DNA of 8,652 nucleotides from assembly GCA_964506935.1 (NCBI GenBank), contig CAZDOD010000122.1, positions 1-8,652 of the forward strand, written 5' to 3'. The stretch comes from CAZDOD01 sp964506935. Lineage in GTDB: Bacteria > Desulfobacterota > Zymogenia > Zymogenales > Zymogenaceae. The notes beneath the pieces were generated by a model. That model had not been told where the DNA came from, ran no database searches, and was given only the letters and a program-made list of their open reading frames with translations. The position numbers and the translations under genes are program-made. This document shows, piece by piece, positions 1 through 5,691 of this stretch. Position 1 is the stretch's first letter; each line of letters begins with the position of its first letter.

Positions 1-1
1 A

Positions 2-241
2 ATACGGGTTTGCTTGGGGACTGCGTGTTACGTCCGTGGCGGCAAAAAAGTGCTGGATGCCCTTAAGCATAATTTGGGAGTCGATGTTGGACAGACTACG
101 GAAGATAAACTCTTTACACTTGAGGTTGCGAGGTGCTTCGGGGCATGCGGTCTGGCACCGGTTATATTCATAGATGATGAGGTCCATAAAAGGATTAGGC
201 CGTTAAAAGTTGGGGAAATCCTAGATCGATACCGTAAATAG
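2..241 (+). CDS. hndA: NuoE/HydC-like [2Fe-2S] subunit of NAD(P)-linked [FeFe]-hydrogenase, C-terminal part (5'-truncated)
   Basis: Only the last 79 codons are present; the frame is open to the window edge, so the real start lies upstream. The TTG at 14 is not a credible start because it falls inside the cluster-binding motif. The fragment is the thioredoxin-fold ferredoxin domain of the NuoE / HydC / HndA family. It shows all four cluster cysteines: VCLGTAC (C-x4-C, bases 11-28) and later RCFGACGLAP (C-x3-C), the classic [2Fe-2S] pattern of 24-kDa complex I-type subunits. It ends with a typical KVGEIL-type helix. In HndABCD/HydABC enzymes this subunit sits beside the NuoF-like flavoprotein and carries a [2Fe-2S] cluster near its FMN. 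It is cytoplasmic. The next gene begins 20 nt downstream and is probably co-transcribed. The family call is secure; the symbol follows Desulfovibrio hnd naming and is by analogy. Confidence 0.9.
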   Translation: MRVCLGTACYVRGGKKVLDALKHNLGVDVGQTTEDKLFTLEVARCFGACGLAPVIFIDDEVHKRIRPLKVGEILDRYRK

Positions 242-261
242 ATATTGTAAAGGTATGAGTG

Positions 262-681
262 ATGAAAAATAAAACAAAAAAGAAAATTCGAGACCTAAAG
301 GATCTTCAAGATATTAGAGATAAAAATATCGCCGAGAACGCCCTACGTGATGGGGGCTATAGGGCTTGCGTGACTGTTCATATGGGAACGTGCGGCATCG
401 CCAGCGGCGCCCGCGATATCCTGAAAGCGCTGACGGAGGAAATTGACTCAAAAGGGATCAAAGACGTGCACCTTGCGACTTCGGGATGCATTGGCGCCTG
501 TTATCTCGAACCTGTTATAACCGTTGAAGTTTTAGGAACAGAGCCCGTCCAATACGGTTATCTGGAGGCCGAGAATGCTCTTGAGATATTTCGAAAACAT
601 GCCGTCGGGGGAAAGGTAGTCTCGCAGTTTGTGGTCAATCTCGGTAAAGGATTGGAAAGCGCTGAGGAGGGACATAAATGA
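262..681 (+). CDS. hndB: Thioredoxin-like [2Fe-2S] ferredoxin, HndB-type hydrogenase subunit
   Basis: This 139-residue soluble protein matches HndB, which corresponds to the N-terminal thioredoxin-fold ferredoxin domain fused to NuoF in Thermotoga-type HydB. The diagnostic segments are VHMGTCGIASGA (residues 39-50) and SGCIGACYLEP (74-84). Cysteines available for a [2Fe-2S] cluster are C36, C44, C76 and C80; the last two form the conserved C-x3-C. The first 30 residues are a charged, probably helical leader, and there is no signal peptide. I chose ATG 262 rather than GTG 259 because AAAGGT at 249-254 lies 7 nt before it. The stop TGA overlaps the next start (ATGA, 678-681), which indicates translational coupling to the flavoprotein gene. 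The expected role is electron relay between the flavin subunit and the hydrogenase. A stand-alone gene, rather than a fusion, is the Hnd arrangement. Confidence 0.88.
   Translation: MKNKTKKKIRDLKDLQDIRDKNIAENALRDGGYRACVTVHMGTCGIASGARDILKALTEEIDSKGIKDVHLATSGCIGACYLEPVITVEVLGTEPVQYGYLEAENALEIFRKHAVGGKVVSQFVVNLGKGLESAEEGHK
664..672 (+). promoter_or_regulatory. Ribosome binding site of the NuoF-GltD fusion gene
   Basis: GAGGAGGGA contains GGAGG at 666-670, with 7 nt to the ATG at 678. It lies inside the end of the preceding hndB-like gene and fixes the start of the 924-codon gene at the 4-nt overlap. Confidence 0.8.
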
Positions 682-3452
682 AAACGGAACAAGAACATCT
701 TCTTAAAAATAAAGAAACACCATTTTTTGACCGCCAGAATTTCAGGGTCCTGCGAAATAAAGGGAAAATAGCAGCAGAAAACATCGAGGAATATATCGCG
801 CGGGGCGGATATGCGGCAACGATAAAGGCCTTAAAAGAGATGGAGCCGGAGAAGATCATCGACGAAGTAAAGAGATCAGGTCTGCGTGGACGCGGCGGAG
901 CCGGCTTCATAACGGGATTGAAGTGGGAGTTCTGTAAAAGGTCAAAGGGCGATACTAAATATATACTCTGTAACGCCGATGAGGGTGATCCCGGGGCATT
1001 TATGGATCGTAGCGTCCTTGAAAGCGATCCCCATGCGGTTTTGGAAGGTATGATCATCGGTGCAAAGGCTATTGGTGCCCACGAAGGCTATATATACTGC
1101 CGTGCCGAATATCCGCTCGCCCTTGAGTGCCTCGAGCGCGCGATGGGTCAGGCCCGTGAGTTGGGACTTCTGGGCAAAGATATCTTGGGCACAGGTTTCG
1201 ATTTTGATATATCAATATATCAGGGGGCCGGTGCATTTGTCTGCGGTGAGGAGACCGCCCTGATGCGCTCGATTGAGGGGAAAAGGGGCGAGCCTCGCCC
1301 TCGACCCCCATTTCCTGCGGTTAAAGGCCTTTGGGACAGTCCTTCCGTGCTAAACAACGTCGAGACCTTCGCCAATATACCCTTGATTATAGATCGGGGG
1401 TCGGGCTGGTTCAATTCCATAGGGACGGAGAGGAGCCCGGGAACAAAGATTTTCGCCCTTACCGGTGATGTAAACAGGGTCGGCCTCGTTGAGGTCGAGA
1501 TGGGTATACCGCTCGGTGACATCATTTACGATATCGGCGGTGGAATTCAGGGCGGAAAAAAATTCAAGGCCGCACAAATCGGCGGCCCTTCGGGGGGATG
1601 TATCCCGAAGGAGCATCTAAACGTCCCGGTCGACTATGAATCCGTGACCGAGCTTGGTGCAATTATGGGCTCGGGCGGCCTGATCGTTATGGACGAGGAT
1701 ACCTGTATGGTAGACATGGCAAGGTTCTTCCTCGATTTCGTTCAAGATGAGTCGTGCGGCAAATGCGCCCCCTGTCGGGTCGGAACCAAACGGATGTTGG
1801 AGATTGTAACGCGTATCTGTGAAGGGAAAGGTGAGGAAGGGGACATCGAGAAGCTCATTAAACTGGGTGAAACCATAAAAGATACGGCGCTCTGCGGCCT
1901 GGGACAGACCGCACCCAACCCGGTCCTTTCAACGATAAGATATTTCCGTGATGAGTATGAAGCCCATATCAGGGACAAAAAATGCGTCGCCGGCGTCTGT
2001 CCTGACCTGATGAGGGCACCATGTCAGAATGCGTGTCCTGCCGGCGTAGACGCCCCCGGATATATCACGCTCATCGGAGAGAAGCGTTACGACGAGGCCT
2101 TACGTCTTCATCGAGAGAGAAATCCATTTGCGGCCGTCTGTTCCCGGGTATGTTTCCATCCATGTGAGGATAAGTGCCGTAGGAATACTGTGGATTCTCC
2201 CGTTGCGATTCGCTATCTCAAGAGGTTTATGGCAGACAACGGGAATGGTTTTCAGGTCCCGGAGGTCAAAAAGAACGAAGATAACGCCAAGCGTAAGATC
2301 GCGATTATCGGTGCCGGTCCCGCAGGGCTTTCATGCGCATATTTCCTCGCCCGCCTGGGTTATCGACCGACCATCTTCGAATCGGAGTCAAAACCGGGTG
2401 GGATGTTGTTACAGGGAATCCCGGCCTACAGGCTCCCTAGGGATATCCTGAAGCGCGAGATCAAGATGATTGAGAATATGGGAGTTGAAATTAAGACCAA
2501 TACGAGGCTCGGCAAAGACATCACCCTTGATGGTATGCGCAAAAAGGGATATGACGCCGTCTTTATCGGTGTCGGAGCGCCGGTTGGAAGCAGCATGGGT
2601 GTGAAGGGCGAGGAGATCAAGGGAGTAATGGACGGGATTAGTTTTCTGCGTCAATACAATATGACTGGAAAAGTACCCGTCGGCAAGAAAGTCATTGTTA
2701 TCGGTGGGGGGAACGCGGCCGTGGATGCCGCCCGCACTGTTTTGCGCCTCGGGGCCGAGTCGGTCACGATAATTTACCGACGCACCCGAGAAGAGATGCC
2801 AGCCTATAAAGATGAGGTTGATGAGGCGGAGCGTGAGGGCGTGGAGATGATGTTCCTCTTGGCTCCTAAAGATGTAGTCGCCGGTAAAGATGGTCGGGTC
2901 AAGGGTATGAATTTTGCCAAGATGAAGCTCGGTGAGTTCGACCGTAGTGGACGCCGACGTCCGGAGCCTATCAAGGGCGATGATTTATTCGTCGAGGCGG
3001 ACCAAGTTATTTCTGCGATCGGGCAGGTTCTCGAACCAAAGGAGATGCTGGGAAAGACGAAGTTAAAGCTGAACAAGGGAGACTATTTCGTTGTGGATCC
3101 TGTTACCTGCCAGACATCGGTTGAATGGATATTTGCTGGGGGCGATGCCGTTACGGGTCCCTCCTCTGTAACCGAGGCGGTAGGCCTTGGAGAAAAGGCG
3201 GCGGTGGGGATCGACCTTTACCTGACCGGATCTGAACACGCCTTCTGGAGGGTGGACAAAGAAGTGGATGTACCCTTCGATCCAGAGGCGGAGCCTGAAG
3301 ACTATCCCCGTGCCGGAATAGAGATGTTATCGGTATCGAAGCGCAAGAAGAATTTCAATGAGATTGAAACCTCTTGCACAAAAACCGTAGCATTACGCGA
3401 GGCCAAAAGGTGTCTTCGTTGTGAATATAGAGAAAAAGAGGAGGCCATATAA
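678..3452 (+). CDS. hndC: NuoF/HydB-like NAD(P)H:acceptor flavoprotein fused to a GltD/NfnB-like NADPH oxidoreductase module
   Basis: This 924-residue cytoplasmic fusion has two halves. Residues about 10-430 are NuoF/HndC-like. They include the glycine-rich GLRGRGGAGF (68-77) for NADH/FMN, NADEGDPGAF (99-108) and GAGAFVCGEETAL (183-195) for FMN. The [4Fe-4S] ligands are C360, C363, C366 (SCGKCAPC) and C406 (ALCGLGQ). Residues about 435-860 are GltD/NfnB-like. They contain an iron-sulfur helical domain (C436, C441, C449, C453; then C488, C492, C496, C500), FAD dinucleotide motif GAGPAG (545-550), a second Rossmann motif GGGNAAVDAA (676-685), the NADPH-type YRRTREEMPA (700-709), and the FAD-closing GGDAVTGPSSVTEA (821-834). 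The tail has REAKRCLRCE (907-916). In ordinary HndC/HydB the NuoF part ends in a two-cluster ferredoxin domain; here GltD replaces it. No frameshift or stop lies at the junction, so the fusion is genuine. By family knowledge the NuoF half handles NADH. The GltD half suggests NADP(H) use and a second, possibly bifurcating, FAD, but this is inference. Confidence 0.9.
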   Translation: MKTEQEHLLKNKETPFFDRQNFRVLRNKGKIAAENIEEYIARGGYAATIKALKEMEPEKIIDEVKRSGLRGRGGAGFITGLKWEFCKRSKGDTKYILCNADEGDPGAFMDRSVLESDPHAVLEGMIIGAKAIGAHEGYIYCRAEYPLALECLERAMGQARELGLLGKDILGTGFDFDISIYQGAGAFVCGEETALMRSIEGKRGEPRPRPPFPAVKGLWDSPSVLNNVETFANIPLIIDRGSGWFNSIGTERSPGTKIFALTGDVNRVGLVEVEMGIPLGDIIYDIGGGIQGGKKFKAAQIGGPSGGCIPKEHLNVPVDYESVTELGAIMGSGGLIVMDEDTCMVDMARFFLDFVQDESCGKCAPCRVGTKRMLEIVTRICEGKGEEGDIEKLIKLGETIKDTALCGLGQTAPNPVLSTIRYFRDEYEAHIRDKKCVAGVCPDLMRAPCQNACPAGVDAPGYITLIGEKRYDEALRLHRERNPFAAVCSRVCFHPCEDKCRRNTVDSPVAIRYLKRFMADNGNGFQVPEVKKNEDNAKRKIAIIGAGPAGLSCAYFLARLGYRPTIFESESKPGGMLLQGIPAYRLPRDILKREIKMIENMGVEIKTNTRLGKDITLDGMRKKGYDAVFIGVGAPVGSSMGVKGEEIKGVMDGISFLRQYNMTGKVPVGKKVIVIGGGNAAVDAARTVLRLGAESVTIIYRRTREEMPAYKDEVDEAEREGVEMMFLLAPKDVVAGKDGRVKGMNFAKMKLGEFDRSGRRRPEPIKGDDLFVEADQVISAIGQVLEPKEMLGKTKLKLNKGDYFVVDPVTCQTSVEWIFAGGDAVTGPSSVTEAVGLGEKAAVGIDLYLTGSEHAFWRVDKEVDVPFDPEAEPEDYPRAGIEMLSVSKRKKNFNEIETSCTKTVALREAKRCLRCEYREKEEAI
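3438..3444 (+). promoter_or_regulatory. Ribosome binding site of the hydrogenase catalytic subunit
   Basis: GAGGAGG lies 9 nt before ATG 3454. It supports that start over the in-frame GTG at 3421, which would add 11 residues unlike the family N-terminus and overlap the preceding gene. Confidence 0.8.
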
Positions 3453-3453
3453 A

Positions 3454-5226
3454 ATGTTGTTTTTAACTATTGACAATATCGCATTAGAGGTTTCCGAGGG
3501 CACGACCATTCTCGAGGCTGCTCAAAAGGCGGGAATACATATACCTACCCTGTGCTACCTGAAAGATGTTCAGGCCATCGGGGCGTGTCGTGTCTGCCTA
3601 GTTGAGCTTGAAGGCGCAAGGACACTCGTGGCTTCCTGCGTAATGCCTGTATCTGATGGTATGAAGGTTTATACAAATACCGCCCGTGTTCGTAATGCGC
3701 GGCGTACTGTTGTGGAGCTTTTGCTTTCGGAGCATGTCGGAGAGTGTCAGACCTGTGATAGAAACAACGACTGTGAGCTTCAGGCCGTTGCCCGAGAACT
3801 GGGGATTAGGGAGATCACATATCCGGGTGAGAAGGGGAAACAGCTGATCGACAGAAGTACCCCGGCACTGATTAGAGACACCGGCAAATGCATTATGTGC
3901 CGCAGGTGCGTTACGGTATGCAGCGAGGTTCAGGGCGTTACGGCGTTGTTTCCCCAGAACCGCGGTTTTGAGACGGTTATCGGTCCGGCTTTCGCCCTTA
4001 ACCTTGACGACATCGTCTGTGTCCAGTGCGGACAGTGTTCGGCCGTCTGCCCGGTGGGGGCTATTAAAGAGAAGGAAGAAACCGATAGGGTCTGGGAGGC
4101 CCTGGACGATCCGAACAAACATGTGGTCGTTCAAACCGCCCCGGCAATCCGTGCCGCCCTGGGAGAGTGTTTTGACCTGCCGCCTGGGACTCTTGTGACA
4201 GGAAAGATGGTCACGGCGCTGAGGAGGCTGGGCTTCGACGCGGTATTTGACACCAACTTTACCGCCGACCTGACGATTATGGAGGAGGGGACGGAGCTTT
4301 TGACACGCTTAAAAGAGGCGCTCGTTGATAAAAAGAAGGTCGCCCTCCCGATGTTTACGAGCTGCTCTCCGGGATGGATCAAGTATGCAGAGCATTTCTA
4401 TCCCGATATGCTGAAAAACCTGTCGACCTGTAAGTCGCCGCAGCAGATGTTCGGTGCGGTCGCAAAGACCTATTACGCCGAAAAACTAAACAAAAAACCG
4501 AAAGACATCTTCGTCGTCTCTATCATGCCGTGTACGGCGAAGAAGTACGAGTGCCAGCGCCCCGAGATGGATGACAGCGGCGTAAAGGATGTGGATGTGG
4601 TGCTGACGACCCGTGAGCTCGGCAGGATGATTAAAGAGGCGGGTATAGATTTTGAATCGCTCCCCGACGATACTATGGACGCGCCTTTGGGTATGTCGTC
4701 GGGTGCGGCGGATATCTTTGCAAATACGGGTGGTGTTATGGAAGCGGCGCTTAGGACGGCATACGAGATCGTCACCGGCAGGCCCCTGCCGTTTGAGAAT
4801 CTCCATGTAAAGCCGATAGCCGGTCTCGAAGGTGTCAAGGAGGCGTCCGTCGTGATAGAGAAAACTGTCCCGGATTGGTCGTTCTTAGAAGGTGTGACAC
4901 TAAATGTCGCCGTAGCCCACGGTCTCGGCAATGCAAAAAAGGTTATCGAAAGGGTAAAGTCGAAAGAGGCGAATTACCACTTCATTGAGATCATGGCCTG
5001 CCCCGGAGGCTGCATTGGAGGTGGCGGCCAGCCGCGTATGACCAGCAACGAGGTACGGATGGCCCGAATCAATGCGATCTATAAAGAGGACGAAGGCAAA
5101 AAGTTGAGAAAGTCTCACGACAATCCCGAGGTCAAGCAGATCTACGAGGAGTTTCTCGAAAAGCCTCTGGGCGAAAAATCTCATCACCTTTTACATACAA
5201 AATACACGCCCAGGACACGTGTTTAG
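3454..5226 (+). CDS. hndD: [FeFe]-hydrogenase catalytic subunit (HndD/HydA type)
   Basis: This 590-residue soluble enzyme catalyses reversible 2H+ + 2e- to H2. From ATG 3454 the domains follow the clostridial CpI-like order. A plant-type [2Fe-2S] domain has C34, C45, C48 and C62. A His-ligated [4Fe-4S] site has H94, C98, C101 and C107 (HVGECQTC...C). Two [4Fe-4S] ferredoxin motifs follow: CIMCRRCVTVC (146-156) and CVQCGQCSAVCP (189-200). The H-cluster domain then carries L1 TSCSPGW (302-308), L2 MPCTAKKYE (358-366) and L3 MACPGGCIGGGGQP (514-527). The small-subunit-like tail (RKSHDNPEV onward) is fused at the C-terminus. There is no Tat signal, so the enzyme is cytoplasmic, as expected for an NAD(P)-linked complex. 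It lacks the extra C-terminal [2Fe-2S] domain of Thermotoga HydA. The gene starts 1 nt after the flavoprotein stop. Oddity: the second Cys of the usual TSCCPxW is Ser305. No HydE/F/G maturases are in view. Confidence 0.96.
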   Translation: MLFLTIDNIALEVSEGTTILEAAQKAGIHIPTLCYLKDVQAIGACRVCLVELEGARTLVASCVMPVSDGMKVYTNTARVRNARRTVVELLLSEHVGECQTCDRNNDCELQAVARELGIREITYPGEKGKQLIDRSTPALIRDTGKCIMCRRCVTVCSEVQGVTALFPQNRGFETVIGPAFALNLDDIVCVQCGQCSAVCPVGAIKEKEETDRVWEALDDPNKHVVVQTAPAIRAALGECFDLPPGTLVTGKMVTALRRLGFDAVFDTNFTADLTIMEEGTELLTRLKEALVDKKKVALPMFTSCSPGWIKYAEHFYPDMLKNLSTCKSPQQMFGAVAKTYYAEKLNKKPKDIFVVSIMPCTAKKYECQRPEMDDSGVKDVDVVLTTRELGRMIKEAGIDFESLPDDTMDAPLGMSSGAADIFANTGGVMEAALRTAYEIVTGRPLPFENLHVKPIAGLEGVKEASVVIEKTVPDWSFLEGVTLNVAVAHGLGNAKKVIERVKSKEANYHFIEIMACPGGCIGGGGQPRMTSNEVRMARINAIYKEDEGKKLRKSHDNPEVKQIYEEFLEKPLGEKSHHLLHTKYTPRTRV

Positions 5227-5273
5227 TAGAAGAAAGAAGTATAACGTGTAACTGAAAAGATAAAGGAAATGAT

Positions 5274-5317
5274 GGGGGGCAGGGCATATACAAAACGGCT
5301 CATGCCCCCCTTTTTTT
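5274..5317 (+). terminator. Rho-independent terminator of the hydrogenase operon
   Basis: A perfect 8-bp stem, GGGGGGCA at 5274-5281 and TGCCCCCC at 5303-5310, encloses a 21-nt loop and is followed directly by seven T at 5311-5317. It lies 47 nt after the hydrogenase stop, so it separates the hydrogenase operon from the outer-membrane protein operon. On the minus strand the stem is followed by only a broken T-rich stretch, so action from that side is doubtful. Confidence 0.93.
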
Positions 5318-5596
5318 GATCTCCTATAGGACATCATTGGGATATTTCCCGCCTGCTGCTCCTCTTTAAATAGTATAAAATACGATAACAATCCGCGAAA
5401 ATCCTACAACACCAAAACGAATTGAGGTGATTTGGATCAAATAATCCGCGAGATCAAGGCTATCGGGAGGGAAATCGGTCGAGGTCAGGGCGGGCGAAAA
5501 CGAAATCCAGCCTAAAATTCTTTCCAACTAATTTTAAATAACCGCAATCTAGGTCGATAATATCCCTAAGATCTGTAGTATTTTTGATTTTTCTTG
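5318..5596. other. Intergenic region between terminator and OMP promoter
   Basis: About 280 nt without a confident gene. Seen here are a GGGA-TATT-TCCC mini-palindrome near 5339-5350, a 9-nt direct repeat AATCCGCGA at 5390-5398 and 5443-5451, and one possible 27-codon ORF (listed separately). The second half is increasingly AT-rich. I see no tRNA, CRISPR array, insertion sequence end or recognisable riboswitch. Confidence 0.6.
5432..5515 (+). CDS. Possible small ORF, 27 codons (weak)
   Basis: A TTG start at 5432 is preceded by GAGGTGAT (5424-5431), a good match to the anti-Shine-Dalgarno sequence, although GAGG is only 4 nt from the start codon. The frame runs to TAA at 5513-5515. The peptide begins MDQIIREIKAIGREIG, a plausible amphipathic helix, then a Gly/Arg/Lys-rich tail. 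I do not recognise it. It is short enough to be chance, and no clear promoter lies upstream. Alternatives are a degraded gene fragment or part of an untranslated RNA. Confidence 0.22.
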   Translation: MDQIIREIKAIGREIGRGQGGRKRNPA

Positions 5597-5611
5597 TATA
5601 GATTTTCTATA
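5597..5611. repeat. Small inverted repeat upstream of the OMP promoter
   Basis: TATAGA at 5597-5602 and TCTATA at 5606-5611 are separated by TTT, ending 10 nt before the -35 box. It could be a regulator half-site pair, but in this AT-rich stretch it may be chance. Confidence 0.3.
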
Positions 5612-5621
5612 GAAAAAAAGG

Positions 5622-5650
5622 TTGACAGGTTTCGCCTATTGGTTTAAAAT
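5622..5650 (+). promoter_or_regulatory. Sigma-70 type promoter of the OMP operon
   Basis: A perfect -35 box TTGACA (5622-5627) lies 17 nt from a -10 box TAAAAT (5645-5650), one mismatch from TATAAT. An A-tract (5613-5619) sits just upstream of the -35. Transcription would begin near 5657, giving a leader of about 35 nt that is almost entirely A/T and contains the palindrome ATTAAAA-AA-TTTTAAT at 5662-5677. Confidence 0.85.
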
Positions 5651-5691
5651 CCAAAAACTTTATTAAAAAATTTTAATTTAGAATATAGAAA

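Noticed and set aside
14..16. TTG 14 as a gene start
   Set aside because: It falls between the first two cluster cysteines of the NuoE-like domain and the frame is open to the window edge, so it is an internal codon.
1980..2050. Possibility that the NuoF-GltD joint is an assembly or frameshift artefact
   Set aside because: The linker is continuous in frame, with cysteine motifs and similar codon use on both sides, and both halves are complete.
3421..3453. GTG 3421 as start of the hydrogenase gene
   Set aside because: It adds residues unlike the family and overlaps the flavoprotein gene; ATG 3454 has GAGGAGG at good spacing and matches the usual N-terminus.
3598..4134. Long minus-strand open frame (178 codons) inside the hydrogenase gene
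   Set aside because: It lies entirely antisense to the conserved ferredoxin-cluster region of the hydrogenase, has no recognisable domain and no ribosome site; it is a composition shadow.
5374..5379. TATAAA as a -10 box for a second promoter in the intergenic gap
   Set aside because: At 16-18 nt upstream there is no -35-like hexamer, and there is no extended -10 TGn.
5191..5391. Minus-strand 66-codon frame across the terminator
   Set aside because: It reads through the terminator hairpin and into the hydrogenase 3' end, the product is low-complexity aromatic sequence, and there is no supporting start signal.
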